In this document: positions 54,648 to 64,000 of the stretch, piece after piece
How the letters are laid out: each line of letters starts with the position of its first letter
Position numbering within the stretch: position 1 is the first letter of the stretch
Source of the DNA: Phialophora verrucosa
Taxonomy: Eukaryota; Ascomycota; Eurotiomycetes; Chaetothyriales; Herpotrichiellaceae
Length of the DNA: 64,000 nucleotides
NCBI GenBank assembly: GCA_002099365.1
Contig: MSED01000006.1
Location: 682,001 to 746,000, forward strand
Direction: 5' to 3'
The notes under the pieces: generated by a model
The model's database searches: none
What the model was told of the DNA's origin: nothing
The model's input: only the letters and a program-made list of their open reading frames with translations
Program-made: the position numbers and the translations under genes

Positions 54648-55523
54648 TCAATCAACCCTTGTAGAATTCCACCGACCAGCCGAAGCTGTCCCTCCGTCGA
54701 CTAAGATATCTGTCCCAGTGATATACGAGGAGTCAGGTCCCACTAGAAATGCCACCACGGACGCAACCTCATTCGAAGTCCCATATCTGGACATCGCCGA
54801 ATTTGCGACCGTAGCCTTTATGTATGCCCCATGCGGACCGTCAAGCTCTTCAGCCGACATTGGGGTGAGGATGACGCCAGGGCTGACGGTGTTGATTCTC
54901 GCGCCCTTGCTTCCCCAAGACTTCGCGACTGCCTGTACGCGCAGTTGATTCCCACGCTTTGCAACCGGGTACGCCATCGGAGACTCGAAGTCGATTTCTC
55001 TGTGCGAGAGCAGAGTTTCAAGGGACGCGGTGGCGAGATGTCGTTCCAGATCGGGCGACAGAGGCATCGCGTAAGCGCCCATGCTCGCCACGCATACAAG
55101 CGAAGTCCCGGTGGACACGATTGTCTCGAAAGCGTCGATGACATTGGCAGTGCCGAGCAAATCAACCTCGAAAATGTCTCGAGGGGTCGCCTGGACAGTG
55201 GACACGCCGGCTGTGTGAATGATGGCGTCGACGTTGCCGGCTGCCGCGGCGTCTCGTGCCAGCTTGAGAACCGAGTTGTAATCGGTTATGTTCAACTTGT
55301 GACCCTCGACCGTGTGACCGGCACCCTCCAGGGAGGTAATCGCTTTCTCCAAAACAACATCAGAGTAATCTGCGAGTATTGTCCTGCGCCCGCTAGCAAG
55401 CCGATGCGCAATCGCCAGGCCCATTCCGCCCGCGCCGATGACAACAAGGACGGCTTCTGATGAGTTTTGCTGTTCCATGTTCGTCTGCGATCTAGGACCA
55501 AGTAAGAACGACATACTCTTCAT
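54648..55523 (-). CDS. Short-chain dehydrogenase/reductase
   Basis: Intronless. ATG 55478 (MEQQNSSEAVLVVIGAGG) gives 276 residues and fits the family best; ATG 55523 adds 15. The nucleotide motif is VIGAGGMGLAIAHRLA. IIHTAGVST stands for NNAG, the catalytic Ser is in CVASMGAYA and the Tyr/Lys pair is in SPMAYPVAKRGNQ. The C-terminal SPGVILTPM and DILVDGGTAS are standard. A complete classical SDR acting on an unknown alcohol or ketone. The local GC content (about 56%) is that of a normal gene. No linked pathway genes. Confidence 0.88.
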   Translation of the reverse strand: MKSMSFLLGPRSQTNMEQQNSSEAVLVVIGAGGMGLAIAHRLASGRRTILADYSDVVLEKAITSLEGAGHTVEGHKLNITDYNSVLKLARDAAAAGNVDAIIHTAGVSTVQATPRDIFEVDLLGTANVIDAFETIVSTGTSLVCVASMGAYAMPLSPDLERHLATASLETLLSHREIDFESPMAYPVAKRGNQLRVQAVAKSWGSKGARINTVSPGVILTPMSAEELDGPHGAYIKATVANSAMSRYGTSNEVASVVAFLVGPDSSYITGTDILVDGGTASAGRWNSTRVD

Positions 55524-56338
55524 CGACAAAGAGTCCAGCTGGCTGCTGCCTCACCTGATCTATCAAAGCACAATCATTCCAACAAGAATGAAGAGCTGAG
55601 CAATTCCGAGGTTTCAGTGTACACTTTCCACGCAATGATCCAGGATCGGCCAAACGAGTTTGTCCCATGCCAGACCTCGACTATCGTTGTGCTTGTCCTC
55701 AATTTTAAAGAGACATACTCCCAACATCATGGTAAGAAAATCTCTCTTCAACCCGGACTGTGGTCATCCTCCGACCCGGTGTTGGTTCCCTTTTTGGTAC
55801 GGACCAAGGTTACACTCGTGAGTACCTCGATGCATCGTTGGCCTTAAAGACTGGGGGAATGATTCAGATCATCTAATCTTTCTTGGCATCGTGGCCGTTT
55901 CGGAGGCAGCTGTTACAACAGTGGAGAAGGAGCTCGTAAGGATCTTCTTCGTACTCGTATGAGTGAGTCGTACTACTACTCAGGGCGTAGGAGATGTAGA
56001 CTCTTGCCGTGTTGCTGATGATGCCAAGAGGCTACTGTAATATTCGGCAAGTCAACGTCTTAACACGGAGTGCGTATGTCGACCTTCCTCATATCGACAT
56101 CAACGCTACGAGTACCCTTTGTGGACAGCTTGAAGTACCTCCGCTGCAGCCTAGCAACCAGCCACACCAATGCCCTGAATTCTAGCTCCCCTCGTCACCG
56201 CCTGCTCATTGCTCGAGGCAACGATGGACTGCGCCGATCCATCCGTCTGTCGTGTCTTTCTTCAACAGTTATGTGTTTGCTTCGTGCTTTTCCACCGTTG
56301 CTTCTGTGGCACCGGACCCTTCATAACCGGCCTGGCGC
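55524..56338. other. Intergenic gap
   Basis: No supported gene; the SDR promoter and the 3' flank of the small secreted protein gene. Confidence 0.5.
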
Positions 56339-56649
56339 TCAGACAATCCTACAGTTTCCTTCGTAGGTACACTCAGGCGGCGCGCCATCAACCAGGCAGA
56401 CCACCTGTGTGCAGTCGAGGTTGCACCGGCATTGCCATGTTCCTCCCGAACAATCCGTGTGCGCGGGGTTCATGACTGGGCTGTAGACACAGCGGAACCT
56501 GTAGCAAGGGTGAGCAAGATGACTTTATAAACACGGGGATAGGGTTTCCCCAACTGTGCGCGCGGATCGAGCCCGTTGGCAACCGGTGTCGCTTCTCCCA
56601 ATGAGAGGAGAGCAACGAGGGTGATGAGGGAGACCGACTTGATATGCAT
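56339..56649 (-). CDS. Small secreted cysteine-rich protein
   Basis: Two exons (56649-56555 and 56498-56339; 255 nt, codon arithmetic checked) predict 84 residues. A strong signal peptide (MHIKSVSLITLVALLSLGEA) is followed by a mature chain of about 64 residues with eight cysteines spaced C-x12-C-x6-C-x1-C-x3-C-x4-C-x9-C-x5-C, as in WQCRCNLDC and CTYEGNC. The 56-nt intron has a weak donor (GTTGGG) but a good branch (CTCAC) and acceptor (ACAG). It is what joins the signal peptide to the cysteine part in frame. The even cysteine count and size suit a disulfide-stabilised extracellular protein such as an effector or antimicrobial peptide. I do not recognise the family and claim no activity. Confidence 0.62.
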
Positions 56650-57398
56650 GATGGAGGAAGTTGAGGAGATGATACGAAAGAGCAGAGTCGGTGAGAAGAT
56701 GAGCTGCTTCGTGCTTCTTTATATGTGGGAGGGAGAGACAAACGGAGCTCTTGACGCAGCTTGACTGGAACACTGCCGTGGACGTAGTGAGTTCATTGAG
56801 CATGGTCACTGATATATCGCGACCAAACTAGCTGCTTCTAGGTTACCTAGATGTGGCAGGTGGACTCACTCCATCTTTGGTGCAACTGTACCAGAACACG
56901 TCACCTTCCTGAAGCTCTTCATCTCTACCGCTCGGGAGGAGCAGTTCTTCGACCGATAGGTGCCGTTCAACAGGATCTTGGGGCCGACCAGTGCTCTGGT
57001 GCAGGATGTTCATGGGGCAGGAGGTGCCAGTATGACCGGATATATCAACCAAGTCTGCTTCCGGTTTAGGACAATCAGGATGTGAGAAAATGGCATAGGG
57101 CTCACTATGCTGTTTCATCATGAGGGAGGCAAATCCGCAGAATCCATCCATGATGACTCAGATTATGTGCAATGCTGCAACTTGTGCCGATGACCGAAAT
57201 GCACCTGGTCGCATTGGGTGAAAGAAACGGCTTCGTCTTCCTGTACCACCGTCCGACCTGGATGCTTCTTTAATCTCTCCCCAAGCCCGTCTTCTGCGAG
57301 TTACCTGCTCTCGAGCAGCGCAATCCCGTTCCGGGGCGAGCGGGCCGCCGCAATGGGACATCATAGCGTGGACATTTGTTGCTTTGAATCTAAATCCT
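56650..57398. other. Intergenic gap with a doubtful frame
   Basis: Contains the open frame 56843-57151 described next and the 3' flank of RFC3. Confidence 0.4.
56843..57151 (-). CDS. Doubtful open frame, four cysteines
   Basis: A 102-codon ATG frame (FSHPDCPKPEADLVDISGH near the middle) has balanced, protein-like composition, and a good donor (GTGAGT) interrupts its end at about 56870. No signal peptide, domain or acceptor could be assigned with confidence. It might be an internal exon of another small gene, or chance. Confidence 0.2.
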   Translation of the reverse strand: MDGFCGFASLMMKQHSEPYAIFSHPDCPKPEADLVDISGHTGTSCPMNILHQSTGRPQDPVERHLSVEELLLPSGRDEELQEGDVFWYSCTKDGVSPPATSR

Positions 57399-58683
57399 TC
57401 ATCCGTCGACACTCATCCTTTCACCAACCCCCTTCTCGCCCATGAGTTCGCATCCGGTCCTCACGACACCGATCATCCCGCCAGTTTGAACACCTTCACT
57501 TCCACCACCCGCCAGTCGGAACTCAATCTCTGCGAGCCCCTGCAACCAGGTTACCCTTGTAGGAGCGCTGACTTCCAGGGTTTGCAGTTCTTCGGCCAGA
57601 GCTGTGAGGATATCGGCCAGGGCCAACCCACGACTACTCTTCAAAGCAGTGATCGTCCTCAGACACTCCGTCAAGTCAGGTGTGCTCAGCATCGTCGTCA
57701 TGATCAACCGGATATCCTCTGGATGCGGCGCCGCAATACAGTTATAAATCGTGTCATTCGTGATCAGTTCGTACTTGATGTCAGACTGCTTCACTGGCGG
57801 CTGACCTCGCATGGGCAGTGGCCTCGATCCAGCATGGCATGCTTGTAGGACATTCAACGCTCGACGCATGTCCCCTTTCGACAATTTAACCAGGGAGTCC
57901 ACAGCTTCGGCCGTGATGTTGACATGCTCTTGCGAGATCACAAGGTCGACCAGCCGCCGAATGTCCGGCTCTTTGAGCGGGGAGAACCGAAACCTCGTAC
58001 ACCGAGAGAGTAATGCGGGTGAGAGCTTGTGCGTGTAGTTTGCAATAATGCAAAATCTCGTGTTGGCGGTGTATTTCTCCATGATTCTGCGCAGAGCCAT
58101 TTGTGCTGCTGAAGTCATGGCGTCTGCCTCATCGAGTATGATCAACTTGAAGGCACCGAGTCCAACCTTAGGACCCCCGGCACTTTGTTGTGTCGATGCG
58201 CTGAAGATCTGCTTTGTGGATGCGAAGGTCTTGATTTGTTCCCGCACAACGTCAATGCCACGGTCATCTGAAGCATTGAGTTCGAGAACCATCTGTCGCA
58301 TGTTTCTGGCGCCATATATCTGTCTTGCTAGCGCGAGGATCGTGGAAGTCTTGCCAGTCCCAGGTGGGCCGTAGAGGAGGAGATGAGGCAGTCGGTTGTG
58401 TTCCACAAATCGGTTGATGGTTGCGAGGATATCTTGGTGGCCGGACACGTCGTCGAGCGTGTTTGGTCGGTATTTCTCGACCCTGACAGAAGAATCAGCA
58501 TTGTCATATAAGGATGCTTTCGAAGCAGAGGCATGCCCACCATGGTAGATTGTCCTCGGCCTCTACAGGCAAATCGGCGACTATTCGCTTCTGTTTACCA
58601 GCGTTGCCGTCCGCACTGAACTGTATTTCTTTGTTCTTTGCGGGCGCGATGTCCACGTCCATATCATCTTCGTAGTCAGACAT
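57399..58683 (-). CDS. RFC3: Replication factor C small subunit Rfc3
   Basis: Two exons (58683-58541 and 58482-57399; 1227 nt, codon arithmetic checked) give 408 residues. A short acidic N-terminus leads to LPWVEKYRPNTLDDVSGHQ, the Walker A LLLYGPPGTGKTST, the Walker B LIILDEADAMT, the sensor region FCIIANYTHKLSPALLSRCTRFRF with the SRC arginine-finger motif, and the collar domain. The wording of these boxes matches yeast Rfc3 / human RFC5. The clamp loader loads PCNA at primer ends and serves the checkpoint and Elg1/Ctf18 variants. The donor is GTGGGC, a less common form. The gene diverges from ARPC3 over 341 bp. Confidence 0.93.
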
Positions 58684-59024
58684 GCTTGCTGGAATGCAAA
58701 TGACTGCTTGGGTTCCGTATGTTATGGTCTCGGTGGGGGATCGTGGGGATTTGTCTGGCCGCAGTCGAAGTCCTTCTCATGACGCGCGCAAAGACGCGTA
58801 AAGTGAGCTGCGCTTGAAAGAAGAAATAGTTGACCGTGGGATTACTACGTCATGCCATAGCGTTCTGGGCTGCAATTGCGGGCACGACTCTATCGACCGC
58901 CGCTGTCTTTCTCAACTCTCATGCTTCAGTTGATGGTCTTATTGCAGCGGAGGTTAGGAGTCAGTAAGGAGAAATAGGACCCTGCGTACCATCTTCGCTC
59001 ACTTCTATCTGTCGAGGCCTCAAG
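58684..59024. promoter_or_regulatory. Divergent promoter, RFC3 and ARPC3
   Basis: A 341-bp gap between oppositely oriented starts. No distinctive element was spotted; a CGCG-rich patch lies near 58780-58800. Confidence 0.55.
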
Positions 59025-59714
59025 ATGCCGGTACGTCACTGACAGCTACTCCAAGCACGTCTCGCTCCGCTGACATCCCGCTCATTAGGCATATCACTCA
59101 ATCTTCCTAGGAGATCAGGGGGTGCAGTTAATAGGTATAGCATACTTCCCTTGGCTCAAGCTGACAGCGCTGTCCCTCTGACACCTTATTACCAAGGCAA
59201 CTTCCCTCTCCTCCCCCTACGTACAAAAACCCGCGGCCCGGCCTACATTCTCCCTGCGCTCCCGCCCACCACCAACCCACTAGATGTCGACCCCGACTCC
59301 GAATCCTACGACTGTCTAGATGAAATACTTTCCCTCTTCCGCGCCAATACCTTCTTCCGCAACTTTGAGATCAAAGGCCCCGCCGACCGCATGCTCATCT
59401 ACGGCATATTATTCCTCAGCGACTGCCTGACGAAAGTCAAATCGAACATGGACAGTAGAGCGGCTGAGAAGGCACTTATCAACGGTGCATTGGAGCAATT
59501 CAGTATCCCTGGCGAACCGGGGTTTCCACTCAATCAGGCATATGAGCCGCCGAGAGATAGGAATGAGGCGGAGCAACTGAGGAGCTATTTGAGCCAGGTG
59601 AGACAGGAGTTGGCCATTCGGTTGCATCAACGGCTGTATGCGGATGGCGGGAATGTGCCGAGTAAATGGTGGTTGAGTTTTACGAAGAGGAAGTTCATGG
59701 GGAAGAGCTTATAG
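59025..59714 (+). CDS. ARPC3: Arp2/3 complex subunit 3 (p21)
   Basis: Three exons: a 6-nt first exon (59025-59030, Met-Pro), 59089-59134, and 59197-59714. The 570 nt (codon arithmetic checked) encode 189 residues. The start MPAYHSIFLGD fits the family and requires the tiny first exon. LPLRTKTRGPA, DEILSLFRANTFFRNFEIKGPADRMLIY (parts LFRANTFFRNFEIKG) and KWWLSFTKRKFM mark ARPC3. It is part of the seven-subunit complex that nucleates branched actin at endocytic sites and hyphal tips. An ATG-less model starting inside intron 2 is wrong, because it would lose the conserved N-terminus. Confidence 0.94.
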
Positions 59715-59895
59715 ATGGCACTGGGAAGGAAAGGAAACCATAGAGCCTGGTGCGTCGAATGAGCGGACATGCAAATGAGCGAAAGGAGAAAGCGTGCCCT
59801 TTTGACCGACCTGGACAAACACCAGAAGAGGATTTCATGGGAGATGGTATTGATCGCCATTGGAAGTCATGACCTCGATGCCGTGCTCCATCATG

Positions 59896-61979
59896 CTAGC
59901 CCTCAATGCTCATCTGAACATCATCCTCATCACGCTCTTTCTCCTTCAAGGCCTCGGTTGCCGGGCCGAGTACAGGCATCTCATCCTCTTCCGCTTCTTG
60001 CACGACAAGTTCCACAACTTTCTCCACTTCGAGAGGCGATTGCCCGTTCTCTTGTCGAGCATTGTCAAGAGACTCCCGTTCAGCTGCAAGCTGTGCCTCG
60101 AATTCATTGTCCTCTTCGACCCCTTGCTTCGTGAATGGCGCTTGCTCGCCTTCCTCTGTCACCGACCCAATCTGCGCTTCGATCTTCTGTCTCTTAACAG
60201 GTGACTGCGCGCTCTCATCTTTTGCAGAACCTATCATGTCTTGCTCGGCTGTCTTCTGGCCCTCGACCTCAGTACTCTCTGCCCTTGCCTTCTTCCCTTT
60301 AGGTGGGCGTCCCCTCGCCTCCACCTTCCCCTCTGCAGGAATGACCCGAGTCCCCGAAAAGATGTAGCCTTCCGCTCCGCCCCGTCCGGTCATCAAGGGG
60401 TGCGTCCGTCCCGGCAGCACCTGCCACCTCCTCACCCTGGCAGTCTGCACTGTCGTCCCCAGAAGCAGCGTCGGATCAACGGGAAAATCCTTTGATGGGG
60501 TGCTTCGGTCTTCTGCCGCAGTGTTGATGAACGCGGTCCTTCTCGCCTTGGAATAGTAATCCGCTAATTCAACCAATGGTTCGACGTTGGGGGAATAGAC
60601 CACGACCTGGCTCCCCCCGGCGAGCAGAGGGACAAGATGTCGTAGTATTGAAGTCGGGTCTGTGAAACTGGCGACAACAAGGCCATTGAATCCGCCGGCG
60701 CGAGTCTCATCAACAACCGATTTAACCCGCTCCCATCGTCTTCGCTTCCGATAGTACGCGCTCCGCCGGTTTGATTTCATCTTTGCGACCTCTTGGTCAG
60801 GAAGGACAGCGGGTTCTTGGTACGTTGTATCACCTTCGGGGTCGAGCAGCTGCAGCCACGAGACGGTCTTTAGATGCGTGTATAAAGGGTGCGAGAAGGT
60901 GGGATTGTTCGAGTCGAAGTTGAGGTACCGTAAAAGGCCAAGGTTGGGCTGTTGGTTTGCATGAACGAGGGTTATTGTGTTGGACGGGGCACTCATGGCC
61001 GTGGGGTGTCGTTGGCCATCGACTCTACGTGGTTGGCTGGCCATAGGTAGTTGCCGGTCATCAGCATCGGAGGCGACTTCATCCGCGCCAGCTGTGGGTT
61101 CTGCTTCGAAGTTGGTCTGGTGCAGGATACCCATTCTCTCGGCCATGGCGGCGACAAGTAGTCCTCCGGTGTCGTCCACGAGAAGGTATCGAGAGGATGG
61201 CCCAACGTGGGCGAGTAATGCCTCGTCCTCGCCAGAAGCGTGAACATTCGCCCAGCACCCTATCAACCCAACAGCCTCATTCCTCATTTCCATAATCTTA
61301 CCGAACTCCCGATCTGCAAACATCCAATCCACCAACGTGACTACATCGAGCGGCAGAACCGTGAACCGCTTCATGAACTTTTTGTGCTTGCGTAGTGTGT
61401 ACTTGGCGAGTGAGAAGGCGGTCTTCTGATCAAGCGCGGTGTGAGATTGCATGATCTTCTCGATGAGCTCGCGGCCGCTGCCCATGCTGTTTTGCTTGAG
61501 TGCTTCGATTTCGGCCATCGTCAACTTTTGATTCGTCGGGTCGTCGCGCGTATTGACATTAGTCTTCGCTGGCTGCGGTGGTGTGACTACTCCTTCCGTC
61601 TCATTGAAAGGAGTCGAAGCCTCATCGGTCTCGGCCTGTTCCACGAGCGCGGCAGCATGTAACTCGGCGGCAGGGACGATTCTAAGCTCGCGTCCATCCT
61701 TGACCTCGTTGCGATCGAGGATTTCAAATGTCAGATGGTAAGGACGGCCGATGATCTGGTTTGTGCGGAACGATCCATATTTTCCCAGTGATATCAGACT
61801 TGTTACAGAGTCAGCGGCAGCTCGTCAAGGGCCGTTGTGCTGATATCTGTTTCTGGCCTGATAGCGTTGAAGACCTACGTATTGGGGACCAGTTGTTCGA
61901 CCTGGATTTGGTCCGAGGGGAGTCGGATGGCGACAAATTGGTAGGGTTGAATCGCAGAAAATGCCATTTTCGCGTCCAT
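59896..61979 (-). CDS. TRM6: tRNA m1A58 methyltransferase non-catalytic subunit
   Basis: Two exons (61979-61879 and 61798-59896; 2004 nt, codon arithmetic checked) give 667 residues. The N-terminus has IQPYQFVAIRLPSDQ, then across the intron SLGKYGSFRTNQIIGRPYHLTFEI, a Trm6 hallmark (seen as GKYGSFRTNQIIGRPYH). The middle has KYTLRKHKKFMKRFTVLPLD, and YRKRRRWERVKS and the degenerate methyltransferase fold follow. The last 170 residues are Lys/Glu-rich and disordered (RGRPPKGKKARAES resembles an AT-hook). Trm6 binds tRNA and partners Trm61 to methylate A58, needed for initiator tRNA stability. The 3' end converges with ARPC3 across 181 bp. Confidence 0.93.
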
Positions 61980-62664
61980 GTACTACTGATCTAGCTGTGT
62001 TCCATGAGGCGGCTTAGAGCTGTAGGAACATTTTTTACCTTGAATCCGCTCTCGAGGTTTGGGTCAAAGAAAGTTTCTCTTGCATATCCAGGTTTGTTGC
62101 TCCACCAGAGACGCTGCTGTGGACCAATGTTGCGCTGTGCGCAAGGCTGTCTTGTCTGCTTCCCCAGACTTCCACTCACAAATGGGGCACACGGGGTTTC
62201 TGATCCTTCGAATTTCATGTCCACCTCGTCGCAGGTACCCGTAAAACCCAATTTGGTCGAACAAGCTGATTCTGACGACACCGCCACATGATCAGCCCTG
62301 CCTCGTGACCACGGATCAGGCCCAAGCGGGCATTGAGCCACAAAAACAAGAACAAAGCCTGCCGAAACCGCCTGACGTCACAGGGCAAACAACGCCCACA
62401 GCGCCCTCTCGAGGGGGGTTGGCGGGTTCAAAGACACGCTGCTGCATTCAGGTTGTCCTCGTACAAGTACGTGCGCGGCATTCCAAGAACGAAAGGTGAG
62501 CAGGAACTGTGACGCAGTTTGTGGTAAGGTCCCAGGCACCAAACAAGCATATATTGTCACTCTTGGTTCCATCTTCCTTTTCCACTCCCCATTTTCATAC
62601 CCACCCAACGAAGGATCGTCGCATTCCACGTACATTTACGAGTACCCCCAAATCGCATATCAAG
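61980..62664. promoter_or_regulatory. Divergent promoter region
   Basis: Gap of 685 bp between TRM6 and the small membrane-protein gene. No supported coding sequence; overlapping frames at 62004-62341 on both strands look like chance. Confidence 0.5.
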
Positions 62665-63038
62665 ATGTCGGACATTGTGAAGGGCGTCGGCAACCTGATA
62701 TCCTCCATCGTCGAGATATTCAAAGGCATCTTCGGCACGTTCCTCAATGTCATCCGAGGAATCTTCGTCACCGTGTTCAACGTCTTCGAAGGCGCATTGA
62801 ATGCCGTCATCGGCCTGGTCAAGAACACCTTCAATCTGGCTGAAGGTGTGGTCGGCTTCCTCATAGGTATGTCCTGCTCCGCCCAGACATGTATTGGGCA
62901 GCTCTCTGATCTGTAACAGGAAACTTCTTTATTCTTGGCACCCTGGCCGCCATCTACTTCGGGTACCAACTACTTCAACAACGCCAGGGCAACCGGCCTG
63001 CTCCAATCTCGAAAGCCGTGACCGGAAAGACCCAGTGA
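62665..63038 (+). CDS. Small helical membrane protein, unknown function
   Basis: Two exons (62665-62866 and 62920-63038; 321 nt, codon arithmetic checked) give 106 residues. The start is MSDIVKGVGNLISSIVEIF. Repeated amphipathic/hydrophobic units of about 11 residues fill the first half (IFKGIFGTFLNVIRGIFVTVFNVFEGALNAV in outline, with Phe/Ile-Gly periodicity). A membrane helix then crosses the splice junction (FFILGTLAAIYFGYQLL), followed by a short polar tail (QQRQGNRPAPISKAVTGKTQ). It looks like a conserved filamentous-fungal hypothetical protein. The amphipathic repeats could lie on a membrane surface or shape curvature, which is inference. Confidence 0.72.
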
Positions 63039-64000
63039 TCGCAAGAAGACCGGATCTGATCACCTTAAGATGGGCCCGCAAGCTTTGAGAAGGGAGAACC
63101 GGGACGCGACCGAACGCTGTCCGTCCAGCCGCAATAGTCATTGCTATTACACCACGAGATACCCAAGTTACGAGATAAATGAGCAAGAGGATTTAGTATG
63201 TTCTGTGACGCAGGATCTGACCAGAGCGAAGCCCCGACCGAAAGCAAGCGAGGGCGGCACTCACTTTGTGAACCTCGCTTGAGCTGCAACGACAATCACT
63301 CAGCATGGTTTCGGCAGGGACACACACATCTGCAACCGAGAATTGTAGCTTTCACCGGAAAGAAGGGGACAGCATGGAAGTCATGGGTTAGGCAGCATAC
63401 ATCATAGTAAAACAATTCTATTATACTCCGTCATTACCAACCCTGCTCAGCCCTCACCTCACTTCTCTATCCGATTCTACATTCTACGGAGAAGTAAAGG
63501 GCACTTTGAACAATCCCGCTTTCGATTCACGGCACCCCATCTGCGGAACTTCTTCCTTCACACGTATACTAGGACTAACCATGTCCCAACCCGTAAGGAA
63601 AGCATCATCTTCTGTACAGCAGAATGCCTGGGAGTCGAATCCGACACCAGCGGCTCTGGTTCTTGTCCCCCTCATCAGAGTTGGAGACGATATTGGCGAC
63701 TCGCGGTTTGAGATTCCGCTCAGGATGTCCACGCGTTCACGGCATGTGTTCGGATCCTCTTTTCAGGCGACTTATCTGTAATAGCTGAATTTAGCACTGG
63801 AGATCGTACATTTTATCTAGCTCTTACTCCAGCACACACCCCTGCCTGGTGTCTAATGGGATAAAAAATGTGAGCTGGTTGACCCGTAAGTCGCGACTGG
63901 GTATCTATCCTCTTAACATGCAAACCCAGAGCGAGCGTACTCCTCCAAATGTCATTCGAGTGCAAAAACTTGAGGTCGTCGACAAGTCTGTCTTGCGCGC
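63039..64000. other. Right edge, no gene called
   Basis: Short frames such as 63506-63781 (+) and 63484-63732 (-) overlap and show no motif. A gene entering from the right edge cannot be excluded. Confidence 0.4.

Noticed and set aside
59151..59196. Start of ARPC3 at 59151
   Set aside because: This is a TTG inside an intron; the family N-terminus is encoded by exons at 59025 and 59089.
1..64000. tRNA genes, LTR or DNA transposons, CRISPR arrays
   Set aside because: No B-box-like GGTTCGAATCC context with cloverleaf, no transposase or reverse transcriptase frames and no paired long repeats were seen; CRISPR is not expected in a fungal nucleus.

Overview
The window is nuclear DNA from a filamentous ascomycete (Pezizomycotina). 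Genes are monocistronic and many carry short introns of about 47-75 nt with GTAAGT/GTATGT-type donors, CTNAC/CTAAT branch sites and YAG acceptors. The gene families (fungal Zn2Cys6 regulator, fungal-type SDH3, FAS1/GPI proteins, GH16, TRM6, SPC3, CTK1) are fungal. A Eurotiomycete or Chaetothyriales-like host would fit, but that is a weak inference. I see no tRNA or rRNA gene and no recognisable transposon.

Layout. 1-2335 (-): most of a Rad9/Crb2-like checkpoint adaptor, cut by the window edge. 2.3-13 kb: a decayed gene block. A Zn2Cys6 regulator with two nonsense codons and a frame break (4345-6443) is followed by an apparently intact cytochrome P450 (7521-9409). Next comes a chimeric remnant, the start of an aldehyde dehydrogenase joined to a zinc alcohol dehydrogenase that lacks its N-terminus and has an internal stop (9888-11307). 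Last is a broken 6-methylsalicylate-decarboxylase-like amidohydrolase (11961-12942). Together they look like the ruin of an aromatic (m-cresol/6-methylsalicylate type) pathway. 13-19 kb: a ferric reductase (-) and a two-domain FAS1 GPI protein (+) are divergently arranged around two perfect iron-GATA (SreA/Fep1-type) boxes at 17048-17072. 19.3-21 kb: a second P450.

22-26 kb: the housekeeping genes NOB1 and SEN2. 27-34 kb: a small unknown spliced gene, a GAAGA microsatellite, a GNAT acetyltransferase and an AT-hook/F-box-like protein. 34-40 kb: SDH3 and a very large Cdc13/POT1-type telomere protein. 40-46.6 kb: a secreted GH16 glucanase, an MFS transporter and an SDR lacking the usual catalytic Tyr/Lys. 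47-53 kb: SPC3, a divergent two-TM protein with a charged tail, and the CTK1 kinase. 54-57 kb: a second SDR and a small secreted 8-cysteine protein. 57-64 kb: RFC3, ARPC3 and TRM6 tightly packed, then a small helical membrane protein.

Intact housekeeping genes (DNA replication and repair, rRNA/tRNA maturation, respiration, secretion, actin) alternate with accessory genes. The points most worth attention are the pseudogenised cluster with a surviving P450, the candidate iron-regulated divergent pair, and the cysteine-rich secreted protein. Exon models marked as checked were verified by codon arithmetic: their summed exon lengths are multiples of three.
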